Assembly (NCBI GenBank): GCA_022559845.1
Contig: JAHNEJ010000085.1
Coordinates: forward strand, 1 to 64,000
Source: Amorphophallus konjac
Taxonomy: Eukaryota; Streptophyta; Magnoliopsida; Alismatales; Araceae
Reading direction: 5' to 3'
Length of the DNA: 64,000 nt
Part shown: piece after piece, positions 57,236 to 64,000 of the stretch
Position numbering within the stretch: position 1 is the stretch's first letter
Layout of the letters: the number at the start of each line of letters is the position of its first letter
Program-made: the position numbers and the translations under genes
Notes under the pieces: generated by a model
The model's database searches: none
What the model was told of the DNA's origin: nothing
The model's input: the letters and a program-made list of their open reading frames with translations, nothing else

Positions 57236-57659
57236 TATTAGACATGGGAGTCACTTAAAAAAAGTAATATGTATAGTTTGTGTAACATCTTGAAGTGTAA
57301 TTAGTGGAGATGTTGCACAAAATATTACTCTTTGAGGATTGTTCTACACCTATACTTTATCGTCATTATCCCTTCTCTTGATCACTCAATCTTGGATAGA
57401 TTTGCAACTCAAACGGACTAATATTATACTCTTATTTATCCTCTTAGACACAACATGAACTGAGTGACTATACTATCACCAAATTAGATATATATTATAA
57501 TAGAGAATATTTTGGTTACGTCCGTCACTTTAATGGAATCTAGGAAAATATATTCTTCATGGGCGACAAAGATTTGACAAATCGGGACATGATGGCTGGA
57601 ACTGTCCATCCCGAATTGTCTCAACCATAGACCGGGACGACCAGTTTGTGAGATACAAT
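57236..57659. other. Spacer without gene
   Basis: Plain AT-rich DNA; no conserved frame, repeat partner or RNA gene recognised. Confidence 0.6.
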
Positions 57660-60350
57660 AGGGAAGGGGGGGCCGGGGGAGTGAGGAGCACCGCAGTGAG
57701 GCCTAATGACTGCAGCGGCCATGAAACAATAACTAATTCAATAACTGTATACATGGAGCCCCTTCTCTAGGTTATCCACGCGTAATTAGCACTGCTTTGA
57801 TAGGGAGTTACCCCCCCTTATCTTAGGGATAACTCCCATTTTATTATTTTTTTAGTTTGATGTAAGGATATAAAAGTTTTCTAGTTAAATTGAAGGATAA
57901 CCGTCTATATTTTGACCCATCTAAATTGGTGAAATATTTTACCCCACCTTCCTTTTTACTATCCCGTCCCCTTCTCTCTCTATGAAACTTTTTTTCTTTT
58001 ATTTTTTAATTAGTAACATTAATAAATCTTAATATGAAATATGTTATTATTTTGAGGTTAAATTTATTCTATATAATCCAATAAAAATAATTTTAAAAAT
58101 ATAAAATAAAATCTTTGGAAGTGAATAGTAAATTAAATAATTTTTTACTTTTATTTAATAATATAAATAAATATTAATATAAACTATTTTATTTTTTTGA
58201 CTTTAAATTTATTTTATTGAATCTATTAAAAATAGTTAAAATAAAATAAAATTTAAAAACATTGAAGGTGAACATTAAGTTACGTAAACAACATTTTTTA
58301 ATTTTGTTTTTTAATTAGTATTAGTAATAACTCTTAATATCAAGTATTTTATTATTTTGATGTTAAATTGATTTTATAGATTCTATTAAAAATAGATAAA
58401 AATTAAAAATTAAAACATCGAAGGTAAACATTATTTTTTGCTTTTGATTTTTAATTAGTCTTAATAATAACTATTAATATCAAATATTTTATTATTTTGA
58501 CATTAAATTTATTGTATAGAAGCATTTTTTTACATAAAAATCATTGTTAAATGAAAATTTATAGAAAGATCATTCTTGCAAATGTATTAGTAGACATATC
58601 ACTGTGTAAATCTGAATTGTGCAAAAATGTCGTTTTTATTTACAGGTATATTAATTATTTTTGTAAAAAAATTATAAAAAAATTATGTTTAAGTGACATT
58701 TATGTACTATTTAAATTACGTAATGATATGTATGTTAATACATTTCTAGAAATATTTTTTTTACAAATTTACCTCTTATAATGATTTTCATGCAAAAATC
58801 TCTTTATAAAATTTCTTAAAAATAATTAAAAAATAAAAAAGCTTTCAAAGTGAACAGTAAAATACCTATGTTTGTTTTTCACGTTTGACTTTTAATTAGT
58901 AGTATTATTGGCTCTTTATATCAAATATATTATTATTTTGATGATAAAATTACTTTATAGAATCTATTAAAAATAATCACACAAATAAAAAAACTAAAAA
59001 CTTTGAAAGTGAATAGTGATGGGTATTGTTTATTGGTGATTAGTTGGGCATATTGCACCACATGAGATTTTGGAAAAATAAGGGCCTTAATGAACTTTTT
59101 AAAAAATATATTTTAACTAAGGTGGATCTAAGTTGAGAGGTAAATTGGGGGATATGAGAGGTAAGATATAAAATAATGATTTTAGAAGTATTAGTTGTAA
59201 ATTTGGGATGGGCGGCACATTTAAGTCAATTTATATAGTTAACTCACTTTTTATCCCTCAATCGTCCATACAACCAAAGTAAGTAGAATAAAATGAGAGT
59301 TAACCTCATTTAACCCGAAGGGATAATTCATTACTTATCAAAGTAAATAAGACTAAATGGATGGACAAATTAACTCACCAAGAATAATCCTCATTTTACG
59401 TACCCCTCAATCAAAGAGGGACTTGAGATATTTACTTTGATGAGCAACTTGTTATCCATTTGAGTTAGTTTGTTCATCCATTACACGGATTAGGTAATAT
59501 TCCCTAAATAAAGTTCATTTATAGATTACCATCATAAATGTGTTGGGCCCATTTTTTTTGAATGAGACCAAATTGCCAGTGATGGGACTATTTTTTATTT
59601 ATTTTTATTTTAAATTACTTTAAGTTGATAAGATATGATTTGTACGGTAAATTAAGAAGATGTAGATCTCACGTCATAAAATTTTTTAAAAAAAATGATG
59701 CACGCTCTAAGTGTGTAATAATCAAGAGTGTGCAACAAACCTTTCTCTGGGAATATATTTGGAGGTGGCCTATTCTCTAGGCTATCCATGAGCAATTAAG
59801 ATGTTATTGTATTAATAGAGTTCAATTATTTATTACAAGCATAAATGTGCTAATTCAGTTGAGGAACTATTTTAAAATTGGGAAAAGTTACCTCCTAAGT
59901 TTTTAGAGCAATTTAGCATGTCAATGGATCTGAATATTATCTGGATCTGTTTCGAGTCAGAGTCCGCATTCGTGGATAATATTTGAATTCATATCTGCTT
60001 TCTCATGTATGGATAATATCCGAATTTGAATTGGGTACGGATATGATACTATTCACTTCGTAAAATATCTGTTCATGATATCATATGATATTGTCGGTAT
60101 ATTTTTTAATAATATAATATAAAATATAAAATTTAGAAGAAAAAAATATATTTTTATTTAGTATTATTTTTTGTCCTTATTCATCGTCTTAATAAAGTCA
60201 AGAACAATCTGACGTATAATATGTTAAAATGGTGAAGTATTTTGAAATCGGAGTGAATAATTTAAATAATTTGAAAACTTTATTTAAATTAAATGTAGAT
60301 AAATAATATAATATTCGATCAAATAACTGGTAAAATCAAATGATTTAAAA
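57660..60350. repeat. Duplicated block Y, copy 2 (unoccupied sites)
   Basis: Sister of 15,950-22,150 without the 2.86-kb LTR-like insertion (site near 57,940) and without the LINE fragment (site near 58,330), so it preserves both pre-insertion sequences. Confidence 0.82.
57793..59420 (+). mobile_element. AT-rich TIR element with satellite-like interior, copy D (uninterrupted)
   Basis: Starts 'gctttgatagggagttaccc' and ends 'acccctcaatcaaagaggg', an imperfect inverted repeat of about 20 bp extending more loosely through 'ataactcccattttatta' / 'aataatcctcattttacg'. The 1.63-kb interior consists of degenerate repeats with landmarks at about 160-bp spacing ('gaaggtgaacattaa', 'gaaggtaaacatt', 'aaagtgaacagtaaaa') that resemble the 43-56 kb satellite monomer. 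An open frame at 58,551-58,781 is AT-rich noise. Confidence 0.6.
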
Positions 60351-61564
60351 ATTAAAACAGAATGAATACGAATCATCATATTTTCGTTTATCCGCTTGGT
60401 TGTCTAAGAGTAGGTCAGATAACGGATTCAGATATTATCCGGATTCGTTTCGAATTCGAATCCGTGTTAACGGATAATATTAAAATTCGTATTCGTTTTT
60501 TTGAATACGGATAATATCCAAATTCGAATCGGAGCGGATACATATATTATAATATTCGCTTCAAAAAATATCCGTTCGTAATATTATATATCATATAATA
60601 TATATTTTTAAATAGTTTATTATAAAATTAATAATATTATAGCGAAATTTAGATATTTTATAGTTATATTTTAATTTTGAGTTTATTTTATATATTTTTG
60701 ATATTTTATAGTTATATTTTTTATACTTTTAATATTTATAATTATATTTATATACTTTTGAATTTGAACCGGATAATTCGAATTCTAAAATGGAGCGAAT
60801 ACGGATAGTCATATATTCGCTTAGTATCCGAATTCAAATCGGAGCGGATCAAAATCGGATAATTCGAATTTTGAAACGGAGCAAATACAGATAGTCATAT
60901 ATTCACTTAGTATCCGCTCCGTTGACCGGCTTACCTAAGAGCAGCCATCACGGGATAGATTAAAGTTGTGTGCGTAATCAATGTTCAAAACTTTCAACGT
61001 TTATGAACCGATATGTTATGGGTTCTTTATTACGAGTCCTTCAAAAGAATCGTGGGCTCTTTAATATGAATCCTCCTTAATTGCCTCCTTAAGATATTTT
61101 TTCGTTCATATCAACAAAGAAGATGCACTAATTAAATAGATCGCTTTCTACGATTTACTTTAACACATCTACTGTTTTGCTTAATCATTCCCTCCCTCCG
61201 ATCAATAGTCTATACACACGCGAGTTTTTTGCAGTTCCTTTTTTCTTTTTCAATTTTATTATCTTAATATAGCTGCAGTTAGGTTAGCCATTTTGTCTTT
61301 CATTAATGTGGCAATACAAATTTTGGAAAATTTGAATTTTCTATTTGATTTTTAGGGTAAATATATTGGACGCCTAGAATTTGGAGAAAGCATGTGTACG
61401 TATAATTGATAGGAACTAATATTGTTTTAATCTAAGCGAATAAATGATTTAACTTAATTAATTCTGCAAAGGCTAAAATTGTAGTTGGTTGAGCGAGGTG
61501 AATAAGTCATCTAGCCAAAGTGTCGATGAAGCAATGTATTTTTCAATGTTTTCATATAATACGA

Positions 61565-61596
<32 letters not shown>

Positions 61597-62029
61597 TAAT
61601 TCTTTTGATATCAAGAGACAGAAGAATCCTCATACGTACATCTCGTCGACACTTTATACTGAGAAGTGAGAAGTATTTTTCAATGTTTTCATCATCTCTA
61701 CAATACATATGTGTGCCTAAACATGGCAAATTAAAGATATGTAGAAGACCAGACAAGATAATAATTAATGGCCATCAAAAGAATTACATGAGAGATAATG
61801 GCCATCAAAATTACATGGAATCTAGAGAACATGCCACTTCCCTAATTAAGCAATCTAGTACATATAAGCAAATCAATTAGGAATGGAATAAAAATTGCCG
61901 ATCGAAGGTGTACATGTATAATGTATTGGCTGTTTTAATTTGGACCCTCCGGCATATATTAATTGTTACACAATGTACAAGTACTGTTCCCTGATATTGA
62001 CTGCCATGCATGTGACCAATATTTATTAA
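60290..62029 (-). repeat. NLR-cassette 3' flank, copy 4
   Basis: Downstream flank of NLR3, collinear with window positions 1-1,226 and with 22,140-23,884. It is interrupted by the hAT-like MITE at 60,411-60,933, which the other copies lack. (GA)n at 61,568-61,597. Confidence 0.78.
60411..60933 (-). mobile_element. hAT-like MITE, 523 bp, with 8-bp target duplication
   Basis: Flanked by 'tctaagag' (60,403-60,410) and 'cctaagag' (60,934-60,941), an 8-bp duplication with one mismatch. Cassette copies 1 and 2 have the site once ('ctaagagca'). Termini are an imperfect inverted repeat ('taggtcagataacgga' and, inverted, 'taagccggtcaacgga'). Matches 36,375-36,870 in reverse orientation. Non-coding. 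Confidence 0.75.
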
Positions 62030-64000
62030 TCAGTGAACATAGAAGTCTTTGATGCCCTGTATCTTGAGGTAGTCAGCGCCACCCTCTCCGCAGCGCTCAG
62101 CTAGCAGTGGACATCTTGCGATACCGAAGTCCAGTAACGAGGGTGGCAACCCCCCATCTGGCAGGCACTGGATTTCTGGGCAGTCCCATAACCTAAACAG
62201 CTGGAGCGAAGGGAGAGTGTGCAAGCTGGAAGGGAGGTATCGGAGGTTCTGACAGTTGAAAATGTTCAGTTGTTCGAGGGAGATGAGGTGCTTCAACCCG
62301 TCTTCTTCCACGTCGGTGAAGGATATAAGCTCGTCGCAGTTCTCAATTGTCAGGTCCCGTAGGAAGGGGAACCTCTTTGTCATCTGAGAGTGCTGGAGGA
62401 GCCACTGCAGAAGTGATCTGTTGTCAGTGACGAAACATTCGAGTGGCCAAGTCTGACATCCAGAAGTGCACGCGTCCTCGTCAAGGGAGGAGGAAGCCAA
62501 GCTCCTGCAGCCAGTGATGGTCAGGTCTCTGAGTGCGGTCAGCCGAAGCATAATCTCCACCGGTAGCTCCAGCATGGGGCAGAATTTGAGAGCAAGCGTT
62601 CGGAGGGAAGGGAAGAAGGCCACCACCTGCCCACATCCCTGATCAGGAGTTCTCGTCTCTTCCTCCAATATCCCTGCTGCATCCCACACCTCCCATTCTG
62701 GCATTGACACAAACTTCAATGTCTCTAGGGATCTAAAGACCTCGCCAGCTTGTTGGTGGTGGCACTGGTTGCCATCAAGAATACTATAATTATTATTGAT
62801 GCCCAAGAATCCAGGGCCCACCTTCTTCACACTAGATGCTGACCATATCGTCAATAGTTTAAGGTAGGGTAGCCGGCCTAGCGGTGGCAGATGCTCCCAT
62901 CCTGTGCAATAGAGGAGACTCAGGCTCACCAGGTTGGAGAGTGGGAGTGACGGTTCCATCATCCAGGTCGGGAGATGGATGCCACAAGTGCCGTAGAGGG
63001 CCAACTCTTTGAGGTTTGGTGGAGGGCGTAGGGCTTCAAGTACCTCAGTCTCTAGTGTACCGTACCCTGCTGGTCGTGGAGGAAAATCAGACCACGACAA
63101 GTGCAGCCCCTCTAGATGCACCTTGTCCTTCAAGCAAGCCACCTCGGCCTCTCCCTTACTTTCCACATTTTCAATTCTGTCAATCCGAAGGCACCCTCGA
63201 AGACAGTTCAAGCCTTTCAACTCCACTATCTTCCTTCCATCTGATCTGGCGACTTTGAACACCACCAATTCTTGAAGAGAAGTCAATTTCCCGAGCCCTG
63301 GTATAAGTGAGATTAAAAATGGGTCTCCATGAAGATGTCGCAAGTTAACCAGCTTGCTCACACCCTCACCAACTGAACAAAAATAACCCAACCTCAGTGT
63401 CTGAAGGTTGCACAAAGTGCCCGATACCAGATCATCAGGCATGCAATGGATCCCAGTTTTCCCAATGTCCAAATACTTGAGAAGCTTCAAAGATTTAATT
63501 GACTTTGGGAATTCTGAAATTTCAAGGACCTCCAATTTCAGCACACGGAGGTACTTCAATTCTGCCAAAAAATCCAAGTCAATTGTCTCCCCCCAGCAAA
63601 TGAGATGCAAAGTGCGTAATTTGTGGAATTTGCGGAGTTTCTCAACCTCCGTTGCTTGTAAGCTATCGCATGAAAATGACAAGTGACGGACTTGTTCCTC
63701 CAGGTCACCTGCAGATGCCATACAGTTTTCTATCCTATCATTCTCACTCACACGCTTCCCCGATTTAAACGCTTTCTGGGCATAATCATGGATAATGTCA
63801 TGCATCACATACTCCTCATTAATGAACTGAAAGAAAGAACTGCGGTACAGATCTTCAAAATAATCATCCCCAGTGTCTTCCAACTCTCGACCCTTTTCAT
63901 GCTTGACATAACTCTGTGCCATCCACATCAGGACCAAATCCTTCCTGTCAAACCTGAAGTCCTTGGGAAATATCCCGCAGTAAGCAAAACACAATCTCAA
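62030..64000 (-). CDS. CC-NB-LRR disease-resistance protein, partial (NLR3)
   Basis: The C-terminal 656 codons of a third receptor; the frame is open to the window edge, so the coiled coil, P-loop and kinase-2 lie outside. Visible: RNBS-D (LCFAYCGIFPKDFRFD), MHD in YVMHDIIHDYAQ, then the full LRR region ending as in NLR1/NLR2 (LLAERCGEGGADYLK). No stop or frameshift in the visible part. Between about 63,023 and 63,488 it is almost identical in DNA to NLR1, but diverges on both sides. Elsewhere differences cluster at the variable positions of the LRRs. Expected to act like NLR1; specificity unknown. Confidence 0.93.
   Translation of the reverse strand: MRLCFAYCGIFPKDFRFDRKDLVLMWMAQSYVKHEKGRELEDTGDDYFEDLYRSSFFQFINEEYVMHDIIHDYAQKAFKSGKRVSENDRIENCMASAGDLEEQVRHLSFSCDSLQATEVEKLRKFHKLRTLHLICWGETIDLDFLAELKYLRVLKLEVLEISEFPKSIKSLKLLKYLDIGKTGIHCMPDDLVSGTLCNLQTLRLGYFCSVGEGVSKLVNLRHLHGDPFLISLIPGLGKLTSLQELVVFKVARSDGRKIVELKGLNCLRGCLRIDRIENVESKGEAEVACLKDKVHLEGLHLSWSDFPPRPAGYGTLETEVLEALRPPPNLKELALYGTCGIHLPTWMMEPSLPLSNLVSLSLLYCTGWEHLPPLGRLPYLKLLTIWSASSVKKVGPGFLGINNNYSILDGNQCHHQQAGEVFRSLETLKFVSMPEWEVWDAAGILEEETRTPDQGCGQVVAFFPSLRTLALKFCPMLELPVEIMLRLTALRDLTITGCRSLASSSLDEDACTSGCQTWPLECFVTDNRSLLQWLLQHSQMTKRFPFLRDLTIENCDELISFTDVEEDGLKHLISLEQLNIFNCQNLRYLPSSLHTLPSLQLFRLWDCPEIQCLPDGGLPPSLLDFGIARCPLLAERCGEGGADYLKIQGIKDFYVH

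Overview
This is nuclear DNA from a flowering plant. The evidence is three intron-poor CC-NB-LRR immune-receptor genes of the RGA type, plant-style DNA transposons (Mutator, Tourist-like, hAT-like, CACTA), LTR and LINE relics, very AT-rich spacers and many (AT)n/(GA)n microsatellites. A monocot seems likely from the general look of the receptors and repeats, but I cannot fix the species. There are no bacterial-type operons, CRISPR arrays or convincing tRNA/rRNA genes.

Layout. The backbone is a tandem, minus-strand cluster of NLR cassettes. Each cassette is a conserved 3' flank (about 1.2-1.8 kb with a (GA)n tract), a roughly 1,106-codon single-exon CDS and a 5' leader with a short intron. Cassette 1 is at 1-5,340 with the NLR at 1,227-4,547. 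Cassette 2 is at 22,140-27,548 with the NLR at 23,885-27,205. Cassette 3 at 37,540-39,150 keeps only its 3' flank; the receptor is gone. Cassette 4 starts near 60,290 and its NLR (62,030 onward) runs off the window edge. Duplicated spacers accompany them: 10,445-12,225 matches 41,455-43,137, 15,950-22,150 matches 57,660-60,350, and 9,640-10,330 matches 32,640-33,670. The cluster therefore grew by segmental duplication and was then cut up by transposons. Several insertions can be dated relative to these duplications because the sister copy keeps the empty site.

The standout structure is a nearly complete 9,474-bp Mutator-like element (45,718-55,191) with ~88-bp terminal inverted repeats and an exact 9-bp target duplication. 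It carries a four-exon mudrA-type transposase gene, a 171-bp coding-phase minisatellite grading into a short-period repeat field, a second plus-strand ORF of plant-transposon type, and a convergent minus-strand GRF zinc-finger/coiled-coil/membrane ORF. The transposase gene and the second ORF are broken by stop codons that are all explainable as C:G to T:A changes. The element sits inside an AT-rich satellite made of alternating ~165-bp monomers (43,138-45,717 and 55,192-56,150). That satellite appears to be the expanded interior of a TIR-element family also present at 5.4, 7.4, 16.1, 35.4 and 57.8 kb.

Functionally, the only host genes I support are the NLR receptors, cytoplasmic nucleotide-binding switches for pathogen recognition. 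NLR2 lacks the conserved VGRE segment in front of its P-loop. NLR1 and NLR3 share an almost identical 0.46-kb LRR tract that looks like gene conversion or very recent exchange. Everything else is repeats, relics or unassigned AT-rich spacer.
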